Below are positions 35,956 through 44,067 of a stretch of 64,000 nt of DNA, piece by piece. Source of the stretch: Alphaproteobacteria bacterium BRH_c36 (GTDB lineage Bacteria; Pseudomonadota; Alphaproteobacteria; Rhizobiales; Hyphomicrobiaceae); contig LOEV01000075.1 of assembly GCA_001516065.1 (NCBI GenBank), positions 1-64,000 on the forward strand, in the 5' to 3' direction. The position numbers and the translations under genes are program-made. Within the stretch, counting starts at the first letter, position 1. Each line of letters begins with the position of its first letter. The notes beneath the pieces were generated by a model that had not been told where the DNA came from, searched no databases, and worked only from the letters and a program-made list of their open reading frames with translations.

Positions 35956-36180
35956 ATGCCCGTCCGGACGCGCATTCAGCCCATGCACCGAGTGGCGCAT
36001 CGGCTGTTAGTTGATCCTCGGCGGCACTCTGAGTGCCGGCAAAGACCGGCGAAATATGACGACTTCCTCAGCGAATACGAACGGCAGCCGATCCCACCGA
36101 CGGCGACGCCGGTGTCACCACCGTTGTCCTCTTCGACTCCCACGTCGACCCGCCAACCTCAGCGTAAACAAAAGGAGTAA
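35956..36180 (+). CDS. Possible small gene before the Ubl gene
   Basis: 74 residues ending in a Pro/Ser/Thr-rich tail (YDDFLSEYERQPIPPTATPV). The stop lies 4 bp before the Ubl ATG, which fits coupling. No ribosome site is seen and the N-terminus is Arg-rich, so it may be spurious. Confidence 0.3.
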   Translation: MPVRTRIQPMHRVAHRLLVDPRRHSECRQRPAKYDDFLSEYERQPIPPTATPVSPPLSSSTPTSTRQPQRKQKE

Positions 36181-36184
36181 GACT

Positions 36185-36448
36185 ATGTCTGACCAAGCCT
36201 TCAAATCGATCAGCATCAAATTCATCGGCAGCCCGCGCTCCGCCGAGACAGTCAGCATCATGCCGGGTTCCACCGTGCGGGAAATCCTGCAGGCCGTCGG
36301 CCTCGATGCCACCGGCTTCCAGCTCGTCGACCCGCATAAGCCCGAAGCAATCTTTAATCCCACAGATGTGCTCTACGCGCGTGTCAATGACGGCGATCTC
36401 CTCGCCGCCACAGCCCTCGTCGACGCCGGACTCGAGGCCGCCGCATGA
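36185..36448 (+). CDS. Ubiquitin-like beta-grasp protein (ThiS/MoaD-type)
   Basis: 87 residues with AAAGGAG before the ATG. A beta-grasp plan: SISIKFIGS strand, AETVSIMPGSTVREILQAVG turn and helix, FQLVDPHK, then VLYARVNDGDLLAA. The C-terminus reads VDAGLEAAA and lacks the usual terminal Gly-Gly. With the E1-like and JAMM genes downstream it is best read as the modifier of a bacterial ubiquitin-like system. The stop overlaps the next start by 4 bp (ATGA). Confidence 0.75.
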   Translation: MSDQAFKSISIKFIGSPRSAETVSIMPGSTVREILQAVGLDATGFQLVDPHKPEAIFNPTDVLYARVNDGDLLAATALVDAGLEAAA

Positions 36449-36852
36449 GCACGACTTCTTTCCGCGATTGGTGGCGCGCAGCCACAACCCCCAAGCAAGC
36501 GAGTGTGGTCCGCCACACTCCCTCCTTGACCGGTCGCCGCATCGTACGTCCCGACACCACGCCGCTCTTGCAGCAGCGCGGTTGGAGCAAACGCGGCAAC
36601 ACCTGGCACGGACATTACGCGACCCCTTACGGCACTTACCCCGGCCGCATCGAAAAGCGCGGGCAAACGCTCCGCCCGTACATCAAGAACCCGCCATTCG
36701 AAATCCAAAACCACCCGAAATGGGCTTGCTTCCATCGCGAGCGCGGCGGGTGGTGGTGGGTGCACCTGCACACCAATCCGCGCGACGGCGACTACAACGC
36801 CGTCCTTGCCTACATCGAACGCGTCCTGATCGAAGCGCTCACCCATCAGTAG
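36445..36852 (+). CDS. Candidate E2-like conjugating protein
   Basis: 135 residues. The centre reads PYGTYPGRIEKRG, then PPFEIQNHPKWACFHRERGG and WWWVHLH, then a terminal helix (YNAVLAYIERVLIEAL). Strands, a PP segment, an HP motif and a single Cys (Cys95), followed by a helix, match the order in E2 (UBC) folds. No other Cys exists in the protein. Position between Ubl and JAMM/E1 genes fits. Structural assignment is inference; it could be an unrelated substrate-binding protein. Confidence 0.55.
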   Translation: MSTTSFRDWWRAATTPKQASVVRHTPSLTGRRIVRPDTTPLLQQRGWSKRGNTWHGHYATPYGTYPGRIEKRGQTLRPYIKNPPFEIQNHPKWACFHRERGGWWWVHLHTNPRDGDYNAVLAYIERVLIEALTHQ

Positions 36853-36862
36853 GAGTACTACC

Positions 36863-37138
36863 ATGCCGATTGACGCTCACCCCACTAACGACATTCCAAC
36901 GACACACGACGACGAACTCGACGCGATCCGCGAAAGAGTACTCGACATCATCGACCAGGCCGGCTGCTTTTTGTGCGATGCAGGTTTGGATCATATCCAC
37001 GACTTCATCCAAGCCGCTCAGCTTGCCATCGAACAGCGCCAGGACGAGCTTCGTATGCTCATCATCGCTCTCGAGGACCTGGCCCAATCCGCTTGTCTCA
37101 TCGATGGAGAGTATGATGAAACTGAACCCCTTTCGTAG
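36863..37138 (+). CDS. Helical CXXC protein in the Ubl operon
   Basis: 91 residues, AGGAG 8 nt before the ATG. Acidic and helical (DELDAIRERVLDIIDQAG, then CFLC, then a long helix DFIQAAQLAIEQRQDELRM). Family not recognised. It overlaps the JAMM gene by 26 bp, so the two are co-translated. May be an adaptor or an effector. Confidence 0.6.
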   Translation: MPIDAHPTNDIPTTHDDELDAIRERVLDIIDQAGCFLCDAGLDHIHDFIQAAQLAIEQRQDELRMLIIALEDLAQSACLIDGEYDETEPLS

Positions 37139-37910
37139 GCCGCTTTCTGGGGATCGCGCCGCCGTGCGCGATGTCCAGATCGCCTTGCAGCAACTGCAGA
37201 CCAAATCAAAGACCCGCGTTGCCGCCCTCAACAACGCGATCAGCACTCCAAGAGCGCAATTGACGCGCGAGATTGCCGACGCCTTCGCGTACATGCACAC
37301 GGCCGGCCAGGCGATCGAGCGCCTGCAGCAGACCCTCGCCGACGCGCCCGTCACCGATACCGGGATCGCCAAGAACAACGCGTACCTGCTCAGCAGCGTC
37401 TTCGTCCTCGAGCTCTTCCAATATCTGACCACTGACCCGCACGGGCACGAGCGCATGGTCTATATCACCGGCCCCGTCGCACCCGACGGCACCGCTGTCC
37501 TCTCGACCATGCATAAAATCGAGACCGCCAAACAATCGGCCGGTTATGTCCAGGCCGATCCGAGCGCCTCGGCCGCGTTCCTCGAGGATCTCACAACCAA
37601 TAAGCAGCATCAGTTGTGGGCGATGTTCCACAACCATCCCATGACCGGTCGTCAGGGCACGCGCCCGTCAGCGACCGACCTCGCGCATCAAGACCGGCTC
37701 GTGAAGATCGGCATGGCGCACACTCTGGGCGGCATTTTCAGTCTCGACGGCTGGGTTCGCATCTTCAGCACGGCCCGCGATTTCGACCTCAGCCTCTACG
37801 GAGCCAGCGTCGAGCTCATCGAAGACCGCCCGCGCGAAAAGACCATTCGCATCGATCAGAAGGAAATCAGCCATGTCGCTCCTCAATCCGCTGTCCTGGC
37901 GGCTGAGTAA
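37113..37910 (+). CDS. JAB/JAMM-domain metalloprotease (deubiquitinase-like)
   Basis: 265 residues from ATG 37113 (37116 alternative). Residues 15-80 are helical. The MPN domain follows, with Glu113 in HERMVYITG, His173 and His175 in FHNHPMTG, and Ser186 and Asp189 in RPSATD, which make the JAMM zinc site. Such enzymes trim or remove ubiquitin-like tags. Placed between Ubl and E1-like genes, as in described bacterial Ubl operons. It overlaps the E1-like gene by 38 bp. Confidence 0.85.
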   Translation: MMKLNPFRRPLSGDRAAVRDVQIALQQLQTKSKTRVAALNNAISTPRAQLTREIADAFAYMHTAGQAIERLQQTLADAPVTDTGIAKNNAYLLSSVFVLELFQYLTTDPHGHERMVYITGPVAPDGTAVLSTMHKIETAKQSAGYVQADPSASAAFLEDLTTNKQHQLWAMFHNHPMTGRQGTRPSATDLAHQDRLVKIGMAHTLGGIFSLDGWVRIFSTARDFDLSLYGASVELIEDRPREKTIRIDQKEISHVAPQSAVLAAE

Positions 37911-38706
37911 GACGTATCGGGCGTGGCCGCCGGCCAAGAAACTGCGCCAGCAGATTAACGATCGCCAGGCGAAGGTGGAAGGTTATGCTCTTGATGCCTT
38001 CCGGCGTGCTTCGATCTGCGCCATCGGCGCCGGCGGCGTCGGCATCCCGATTCTGCAGGGCCTTTCGATGAAGGGCGTTCGCCACGTCGACATCTACGAC
38101 GATGATCGGGTGGAACTGAGCAACCTTTCCCGTCTGCCACAGTTCAGCATCGCCGACGTCGGAAAATACAAAGCCCACGTGGCTGCTCGGCGTCTCACCG
38201 CGGGAGCACTCTTTCCCCTGACAGTCACGGCGCATCCGTTCCGGTTTGAGGAGCGCCTCTCGATCGATCGGCCGCCCAAGCGTCGCTCCGATCTCATCAT
38301 CTGCGGCGTCGACAACAACCCGACCCGACGGGATGTCAGCGCGTTTGCCATTGCGCATCGGATCCCCGTCATCTTCGCCGCCGTGGGACGTGACGCCAAC
38401 GCCGCCAGCGTGTTCGTGCAAGAACCCGATCATGCCTGCTGGGGGTGTGCCTACCCCCAGATGCTCAACGATCAAAGCTACCCCTGTGGCCTGCCCGGCA
38501 GCATCGATGTCCTCAACGTCGCAGCCGGTCTCGCCATCCATGCGGCCGACAGCCTGATCGCCAGCCGCCCGCGTGAGTGGAACCGCCGCGACATCTACCT
38601 CGACGGCGGTCTTTCCGATCGCACCTTACGCATCGAGCGTCGTCCTTATTGCCCGCTGTGCGCGGAAGCGGCAGCGGTCGTCACTTCCCTTCCCCAAGCC
38701 GCCTAG
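37873..38706 (+). CDS. ThiF/E1-like activating enzyme
   Basis: 277 residues. The ATP site GAGGVG lies at 52-57, followed by YDDDRVELSNLSR (Asp and Arg contacts). A Cys4 zinc site is formed by Cys189/192 (CWGC) and Cys260/263 (CPLC). Cys205 in YPCGLPGSIDVL occupies the place of the E1 catalytic Cys (compare CAEAGVLG of MoeB/ThiF). It would adenylate the Ubl C-terminus and take it as a thioester. Minimal single-domain length. Confidence 0.88.
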   Translation: MSLLNPLSWRLSKTYRAWPPAKKLRQQINDRQAKVEGYALDAFRRASICAIGAGGVGIPILQGLSMKGVRHVDIYDDDRVELSNLSRLPQFSIADVGKYKAHVAARRLTAGALFPLTVTAHPFRFEERLSIDRPPKRRSDLIICGVDNNPTRRDVSAFAIAHRIPVIFAAVGRDANAASVFVQEPDHACWGCAYPQMLNDQSYPCGLPGSIDVLNVAAGLAIHAADSLIASRPREWNRRDIYLDGGLSDRTLRIERRPYCPLCAEAAAVVTSLPQAA

Positions 38707-38724
38707 CCAGCAAGGAGCCTTCCA

Positions 38725-38976
38725 ATGAAAATCAAATACATCATCGACGACAAAGGTCGGCTGCTGCCCGCCGAGAAGTTCCTCAAGCGCGAAGCCAAGG
38801 GCTGGAAGGGCACCTTTCTCCAAGCTCTCAAGGAGTGTGGCGACACCGGCAAGCAATTCCTAAAAGAGTGCGAGCAGGGCGTCGGCCAATTCGCGCGCGA
38901 ACTTACCAACTCAAAGCCCCCTTTAAAAAAAGACCCTCGGGATCGTCAGCGCCCGCAGCGCAGACGTCGCCGTTGA
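38725..38976 (+). CDS. Small basic protein after the E1-like gene
   Basis: 83 residues, AAGGAG before the ATG. MKIKYIIDDKGRLLPAEKFL leads, then an amphipathic helix with two Cys, then a very basic tail (KKDPRDRQRPQRRRRR). Lys-rich, so a possible modification target. Family not recognised. 18 bp after the E1-like stop. Confidence 0.6.
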   Translation: MKIKYIIDDKGRLLPAEKFLKREAKGWKGTFLQALKECGDTGKQFLKECEQGVGQFARELTNSKPPLKKDPRDRQRPQRRRRR

Positions 38977-39014
38977 GACTGTCGTCCACGAAGCCCAGGT
39001 AAAAGGCACCTGAC

Positions 39015-39119
39015 ATGATCCGCTTCCTCTACCGCTGCCTCCGCGTCATCACCGCACTTTTCGTCTTCGCCAACGGCCTCATTGACAAGATGATGGCGCC
39101 GTTCTTTCCGGATAAGTGA
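39015..39119 (+). CDS. Tiny membrane peptide, 34 aa
   Basis: MIRFLYRCLRVITALFVFAN begins a single amphipathic membrane helix; the peptide ends MMAPFFPDK. Its TGA overlaps the next ATG (ATGATG at 39119), the spacing of translational coupling. Not recognised. Confidence 0.45.
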   Translation: MIRFLYRCLRVITALFVFANGLIDKMMAPFFPDK

Positions 39120-39658
39120 TGATGGAACTGCTCACCCAAAATCATCGTCGCCGGACGCTGTTCGGTTCATCGGAATACATCACTGACATCTCGCTGTTGT
39201 GCACCGCCACCGAACGGCAGGTCATTGCCGATCATCGGCTCGACCGCATCCAGCTCTTTGCTGTCCCGGAGATCGAGATCAACCAACAGCGTTCCATGCA
39301 GGCGTTCGAGCGCAGCGATGCCCGTTCCGTGTTTTTCTCCAACGATGCCGGAAAACTGCTGATTGATATTCTCGCGGGCCTCATCCACGCCGCTCGCTCA
39401 CGGATGGCTTTCTCCGTCACCGTCGCCGACGCCATCGCTGGAACCACCATCCGTTGTTCGGACCTCTTCCAGCAACTCGAGGCCGAACAGCAGATCAACG
39501 CCGCCTTCGACGACCTGCACCGCACCGTCGAAAACGCTCTCGCCTTCTCGATCGGCCGCGAACAAGTCCTGGTTCCCGAAGAGGCTGATGAGACCAATGC
39601 CATAACGCCGGCTAGGTGGGCCAACCCACAAGATTGGTGGGGCAACCCCAATGGCTAA
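39119..39658 (+). CDS. Hypothetical protein of the island
   Basis: 179 residues, no signal peptide. Contains ISLLCTATERQVIADHRLD and a mixed alpha/beta centre (FSNDAGKLLIDILAGLIHAA). Ends in a Trp/Asn-rich tail (ARWANPQDWWGNPNG). Overlaps the ATPase gene by 8 bp. Function unknown; operon position ties it to the Ubl genes or to transfer. Confidence 0.6.
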   Translation: MMELLTQNHRRRTLFGSSEYITDISLLCTATERQVIADHRLDRIQLFAVPEIEINQQRSMQAFERSDARSVFFSNDAGKLLIDILAGLIHAARSRMAFSVTVADAIAGTTIRCSDLFQQLEAEQQINAAFDDLHRTVENALAFSIGREQVLVPEEADETNAITPARWANPQDWWGNPNG

Positions 39659-41702
39659 AGTCATTACTACCAGCTCCCGCGTTCGCGGCCCCGGCTTGTT
39701 CTCGCCCGCCCGATCCCTCAAGAAACAGAACCGGGCTCAGACTGATCAGCTCCTGCATCAACTGAACGGCGCTATCCAGCGGTCGCCGCTCAGTGACCCA
39801 ACGAGCCAAGAGCGCTTGGCTCGCGAGTTGGTCTTTGAAGTTCTCGGCGCCGACCCATATGACGCCGCGTTTCGAGACGCCTTTGCCAATACAACTCTCG
39901 AAATCATCCGCCAGGAACTCACTCCCCTCTATTCCCTCCCGACAACGGGTACTGACGCGGCTTCGGATTATGAAGCACGCAATCAAATCCGCCTTCAACT
40001 TGAGTATTTCGAAAACGAAGCAGCTCACCTGGCTGCTTGGCGTGAACAACTCACCCGCCTTTTGCACCTGATTGCCCGCGCCGCCCCCGAGCGCCGTCCG
40101 ACCAACGGTGCGCTATCGTTTGGCGTTCCCCTATTTACGGTTTTTGCCAATCCAACCCAGACCATCGACGACATGGTCAGGCTCCTTGTTAAATCGGCGC
40201 CAGATCCAAACGAACCTACGCGCCGCCCTGGCGACCGCCTGGCATCAGCGATAATCACCAATCTCCTCGCGACGTCGCGCCTGACACCGGAAGATGCCCA
40301 AAAGCGCCCCTACCGCCTGACGTGGCCGGGCGACGTCAGTCTCGGCGTCAGTCAATTGCCCGAGACCTACCTGGCTCGCACGCCGTTGCTGCCGCTTCTG
40401 CAAACTAGAATCGAGATCATGATACCCTCGGATCTTCGCACCGAGCACGCCATCGTCACCGCCACCATTGGTCACGGCAAAACGCAGTTGATGCAGTCGC
40501 TCATTATGCGGGATCTGGCTGATCCAGCCCGACCCAGCATCGTTGTTATCGATAGCCAGGGCGACGCCGTTTCAACCCTTGCACGTCTGAAACGCTTCGA
40601 TCCCGCTGGTGATGATCGGTTGATCCTAATCGACCCAACCGACGAGCAACCGCCCGCCCTCAACCTTTTTCATTGGGATCGAGCGTTTGCCGCCACGCTC
40701 TCAGACAACCAGCGAGAAGAGTACCTTGCCGGTGTCGTTGAGATGTTTGGTTTCATCGCTGGCGGACTGTTGGGCGCCGAGTTGACCGCCCGCATGAGCG
40801 TCGTCTTTCGCTTTATCAGCCAGCTCCTCATCGAAATCCCCAATGCCAGCATCCACACGCTCATCCAACTGCTGCAGGATCCGGCCCCGTTCATGCAGCA
40901 CATCGCTGCGCTGCCGCCCACGGCCCAAACCTTCATCGATGAGCTCTTTTCAGACCGATCCCAATACAAGCAAACGCGTCAGCATCTGTTGCAGCGCCTG
41001 TATCACATCATTTCTAATCCGGCCTTTGAGCGGATGTTTGCGCACCCTCAGAACAAGTTCGACATGCGCGCCGCCCTTAATGACGGCAAAGTCGTCTTGA
41101 TCAACACCGCCAAAGCCCAGCTCAAAGCCGAGTGGAGTTCAATTTTCGGGCGCTTCTTCGTCGCTCAAATCATGCAGGCCGCTTTTGCCCGCGCCTTCAT
41201 TCCTCGCGAGCAACGACGCCTGGCTCTGATCCACATCGATGAGTGCCACGAATACCTCGACGACAACATCAGCATGCTAATGCTGCAGGGCCGCAAGTAC
41301 GCCACTGCTTTGCATCTCTATCACCAGCACTTTTCGCAGATGACGGAAGCCGGTCTCAAGCAGACTGCCCTTTCCATCCCGGCCCTGCGCTACACCGGCT
41401 CACTCAATGATACCGATGCGACTTTGCTTGCCAAGGAAATGAAGACAAGTCCTGAGTTTTTGAAGGCTGTCAGCAAGACCAATCGCGGGGCCGAATGGAG
41501 CCTCTATGTGCGTAACCTCACGCCGACCGCGACCAAAATCTTCGTTCCGTTTCTGTCTGCCGAACACGAACCAAAAATGTCGAAAGCAGCCTACCAGCAG
41601 CTTCTCGCGCGCAACCGCGCTTTGGTCGGTGCGCCGCGCCGCCCACACACGCCCCCACCAACTCCTACAACGCCGATCAGTAATAACGGTGACAGCTATT
41701 GA
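39651..41702 (+). CDS. HerA/TraG-type ATPase (coupling-protein-like)
   Basis: 683 residues without obvious membrane helices. Walker A ATIGHGKTQ at 271-279 (Ala in the first Gly position), IVVIDSQGD at 297-305, Walker B ALIHIDE ending at 531, and a later sensor region QGRKYATALHLYHQHF. This is the VirD4/TraG/HerA plan; without a membrane anchor it resembles soluble coupling ATPases of mobilisable elements. The C-terminal tail is Pro/Thr-rich. Overlaps the next gene by 1 bp or more. Confidence 0.8.
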   Translation: MAKVITTSSRVRGPGLFSPARSLKKQNRAQTDQLLHQLNGAIQRSPLSDPTSQERLARELVFEVLGADPYDAAFRDAFANTTLEIIRQELTPLYSLPTTGTDAASDYEARNQIRLQLEYFENEAAHLAAWREQLTRLLHLIARAAPERRPTNGALSFGVPLFTVFANPTQTIDDMVRLLVKSAPDPNEPTRRPGDRLASAIITNLLATSRLTPEDAQKRPYRLTWPGDVSLGVSQLPETYLARTPLLPLLQTRIEIMIPSDLRTEHAIVTATIGHGKTQLMQSLIMRDLADPARPSIVVIDSQGDAVSTLARLKRFDPAGDDRLILIDPTDEQPPALNLFHWDRAFAATLSDNQREEYLAGVVEMFGFIAGGLLGAELTARMSVVFRFISQLLIEIPNASIHTLIQLLQDPAPFMQHIAALPPTAQTFIDELFSDRSQYKQTRQHLLQRLYHIISNPAFERMFAHPQNKFDMRAALNDGKVVLINTAKAQLKAEWSSIFGRFFVAQIMQAAFARAFIPREQRRLALIHIDECHEYLDDNISMLMLQGRKYATALHLYHQHFSQMTEAGLKQTALSIPALRYTGSLNDTDATLLAKEMKTSPEFLKAVSKTNRGAEWSLYVRNLTPTATKIFVPFLSAEHEPKMSKAAYQQLLARNRALVGAPRRPHTPPPTPTTPISNNGDSY

Positions 41703-42718
41703 TGCCGATGTCTGAAAATAAGAGACGGCGCAAGCCGCAGTTCCAACGGTCCAAAGACCAACCAATCCGCATCACCAAGGATGATCTCTCAGTCTTGCGT
41801 CTCGTTGGTGAAAGCCGCTTTCTGCGCACCCAAGACATTCACCGCGAACTTCCCCACCGCAGCCGAAAACACCTCACGGCGCGAACACGTCGCCTCTACG
41901 ATCATGGCTATCTTGATCGACCCCGCGCCCAGGTGCACGAGTTCACGGGCTTTGGCCGCCCCGACACCATCCACGCCCTTGGCAATAAGGGCGCCGCTCT
42001 GCTGGCGGAACTTGATGGTGAGGTTCCCGCCAAATCAAACTGGACTGATAAGAACCGAAGCGTAAAGCGGCCCCATATTCAACACACGCTTCGCATCTCT
42101 GATATCAAGCTCGCGATCAATCGCCTTCCCAGACACGTGCCTGCCATCAAAATCTTGAGCGCCGACGATATTCTCAAAGCGGCGCCCCCTACGACTGCCG
42201 CCGACCGCAACCCGTGGCAGTGGCAAGCTCGCGTTCGCACCAAGGATGGCAGCGTTAAGCCGACCAAAGCCATCCCGGATGATGTGTTTGGGATCGATCG
42301 TACGGATGTTCGCAAGCGCTACTACTACTTCGTCGAATGCGACCGAGGCACCATGCCCATCGCGCGCACCAAACAGCAATCCTCACACATCGTGCGCAAG
42401 TTTGAAGCCTACTTCCATGGCTTCCAGGCCCAGTTGCATCGCACCCGATACAATTGCGGTAACCTGCGCTTCTTGACCGTCACCACGAGCCAGGAGCGCA
42501 TCGCCAACATGATCACAGCTCTGCAAGACATCGCCGAACAGGCGGACTGTTCGATGTTTCTATTCGCCGACTTCAATCAGATCATGGAGGCTCAACACAT
42601 CATGGAAGTTCCCTGGCTGAATGGGCATCGAGAGCAGGTGAGTTTGTTGGATTGCGGAACCGCGGGATGGGGACAACTTCCCTTCTCGCGCAAACATGTT
42701 GCTACAATTCAAGTATGA
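41702..42718 (+). CDS. Replication-relaxation family protein
   Basis: 338 residues. An N-terminal winged helix (DDLSVLRLVGESRFLRTQDI...LTARTRRLYDHGYLDRP) is followed by a nuclease-like core with RYYYFVECDRGT. This is the Replic_Relax plan, found on plasmids and integrative elements beside TraG-type ATPases. Starts on the TGA of the ATPase gene (TGATG) and its stop overlaps the next ATG (ATGA). Confidence 0.75.
   Translation: MPMSENKRRRKPQFQRSKDQPIRITKDDLSVLRLVGESRFLRTQDIHRELPHRSRKHLTARTRRLYDHGYLDRPRAQVHEFTGFGRPDTIHALGNKGAALLAELDGEVPAKSNWTDKNRSVKRPHIQHTLRISDIKLAINRLPRHVPAIKILSADDILKAAPPTTAADRNPWQWQARVRTKDGSVKPTKAIPDDVFGIDRTDVRKRYYYFVECDRGTMPIARTKQQSSHIVRKFEAYFHGFQAQLHRTRYNCGNLRFLTVTTSQERIANMITALQDIAEQADCSMFLFADFNQIMEAQHIMEVPWLNGHREQVSLLDCGTAGWGQLPFSRKHVATIQV
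42700..42714 (+). promoter_or_regulatory. Extended -10 box directly before a start codon
   Basis: TGCTACAAT at 42700-42708, then 6 nt, then ATG at 42715. Transcription would start at or next to the A of the ATG, giving a leaderless mRNA from within the operon. Confidence 0.5.
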
Positions 42719-43686
42719 ATGATCAACTTGACTGGGGCGACCACGATGCTCAATTCGACCCCACGCCGTCCGACGGCGCCGCAAATCAGCCAGACGGATC
42801 GCGTATTCAAGGCGTGAATTTCCATCCTGCATCCGTCAAGAATTCAATGTCGGATGCAGGCGCCGTCCAACGAGCTCATGACGCCGCCCAGTCGATTGAT
42901 GGAACACAAGACCTTTCGGAAGATTGGCCGCCGTACGGCGCCGTCGTCCTGACGACCGACGAGGCGCGGTTGTACCTTTACCGACACCACGACATCTTCC
43001 TCCGAGAGCGCTACACCCAACGCCTGGTGACCGATTACGAGAAGCTGGTTGGACGCCGGGTACCAAAAGACGGTGGGGGAGTGGAGCTTCAAATTACCCA
43101 AGCTTCACTTGATGAATATGCTCAGGCCAACCCACAGAAGAAAAACGCTAAGGACACCCCTCTGAACCCTGAAGACAAACTCTTCAATGACTTCAGAAGG
43201 CTTGCCGCGGAGAAAGGCTACAACGTCGCAATCGATGGCGACGTCCGCACGCGTCCACAACCGCCCGCGCCCGACAACAACGCATCAGTCAGAGGCCACC
43301 AGACCCCCCAAGATCAAAGACCAGCAACAGAGCCAACCGTCTCCCATCCGCCCACGCCCGACCAGGAAACGGTTCCGGCGTCCTGGTATAAGGATGCGCT
43401 GGAGCGCGAAAAGCAGGCCATCGACCGATACCATCAAGTCCAAGACATCAACATCAAACTCTACGAAACGCTCGATACAACTCATAACCGGCTCATTGAT
43501 ACACAGAAGCAACTCACCGCAATCGCAACGACGGTCGCCAACAAACTTGAAGGTTCGACGGAAATCCTCAAGGGCATCTCCGACGTCTTCCGCTCCTCCA
43601 AGAGTTCAGATGATCACCGCCCCCCGATCCCGATGGATGCAGCAGGGGATAGCCGCTCGGGCGGTCACAACGCCGGTGGTGTATAA
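42715..43686 (+). CDS. Hypothetical coiled-coil protein of the island
   Basis: 323 residues. Disordered acidic N-terminus, a folded centre (TTDEARLYLYRHHDIFLRER), a Pro/Gln-rich linker, then a predicted coiled coil (ALEREKQAIDRYHQVQDINI...TQKQLTAIATTVANK). Family not recognised. Genes of this type lie between Replic_Relax and HTH genes on related elements, suggesting a DNA-processing role. Confidence 0.6.
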   Translation: MNDQLDWGDHDAQFDPTPSDGAANQPDGSRIQGVNFHPASVKNSMSDAGAVQRAHDAAQSIDGTQDLSEDWPPYGAVVLTTDEARLYLYRHHDIFLRERYTQRLVTDYEKLVGRRVPKDGGGVELQITQASLDEYAQANPQKKNAKDTPLNPEDKLFNDFRRLAAEKGYNVAIDGDVRTRPQPPAPDNNASVRGHQTPQDQRPATEPTVSHPPTPDQETVPASWYKDALEREKQAIDRYHQVQDINIKLYETLDTTHNRLIDTQKQLTAIATTVANKLEGSTEILKGISDVFRSSKSSDDHRPPIPMDAAGDSRSGGHNAGGV

Positions 43687-43693
43687 TTTTCCT
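43680..43693 (+). promoter_or_regulatory. -10 box 6 nt before the HTH gene
   Basis: TG-TATAAT (TATAAT at 43682-43687), then 6 nt, then ATG at 43694. No ribosome site precedes the ATG. Predicts a leaderless transcript. Confidence 0.5.
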
Positions 43694-44056
43694 ATGGCTC
43701 AAGGTGCGAACAACCGCGACTTCAAAGGAGCGTTCATCCCAAAAGACGTCTGGTGCAATCCTGCGCTCAATGGCGACGCCAAATTGGTCTGGGGAGAGAT
43801 TTTTGCCCTTGATAATGAATTTGGCTGCATCGCCTCCAATGAGCACTTCATGGAAATGTTCGGCTGGAAGAACGAGCGCAAGGTTCAAAGAGAGATCAAG
43901 AAATTGACCGACCTCGGACTGATCTCAGTTGAGCAAGATAAGAGGAAAGACCGGCGAACGATGAGGATCGTCGGCAAGTATCGCCATCTCGATAAGCGCC
44001 ACATGGAAGACCTGGAAGCCATGCGCCTGGAACTCATTAGAAGTATGAAGCTGTAG
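43694..44056 (+). CDS. HTH protein, likely replication or copy-control factor
   Basis: 120 residues. A winged-helix core: AKLVWGEIFALDNEFGCIAS, then NEHFMEMFGWKNERKVQREI, then KKLTDLGLISVEQDKR, as in HTH_36-type and phage or plasmid replication proteins. It ends 22 bp before the tandem 22-bp repeats, which it may bind. It reads from its own -10 box. Confidence 0.7.
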   Translation: MAQGANNRDFKGAFIPKDVWCNPALNGDAKLVWGEIFALDNEFGCIASNEHFMEMFGWKNERKVQREIKKLTDLGLISVEQDKRKDRRTMRIVGKYRHLDKRHMEDLEAMRLELIRSMKL

Positions 44057-44067
44057 ATAACTTGGGT

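Noticed and set aside
36306..37112. Long plus-strand extension upstream of the JAMM protease start
   Set aside because: It runs out of frame through the Ubl, E2-like and helical genes and is Arg/Pro/Ser-rich; the start at 37113 has its own ribosome site.
43187..43693. Upstream extension of the HTH gene
   Set aside because: Low-complexity Thr/Arg/Pro text in the shadow of the coiled-coil gene; the ATG at 43694 has a -10 box in place.
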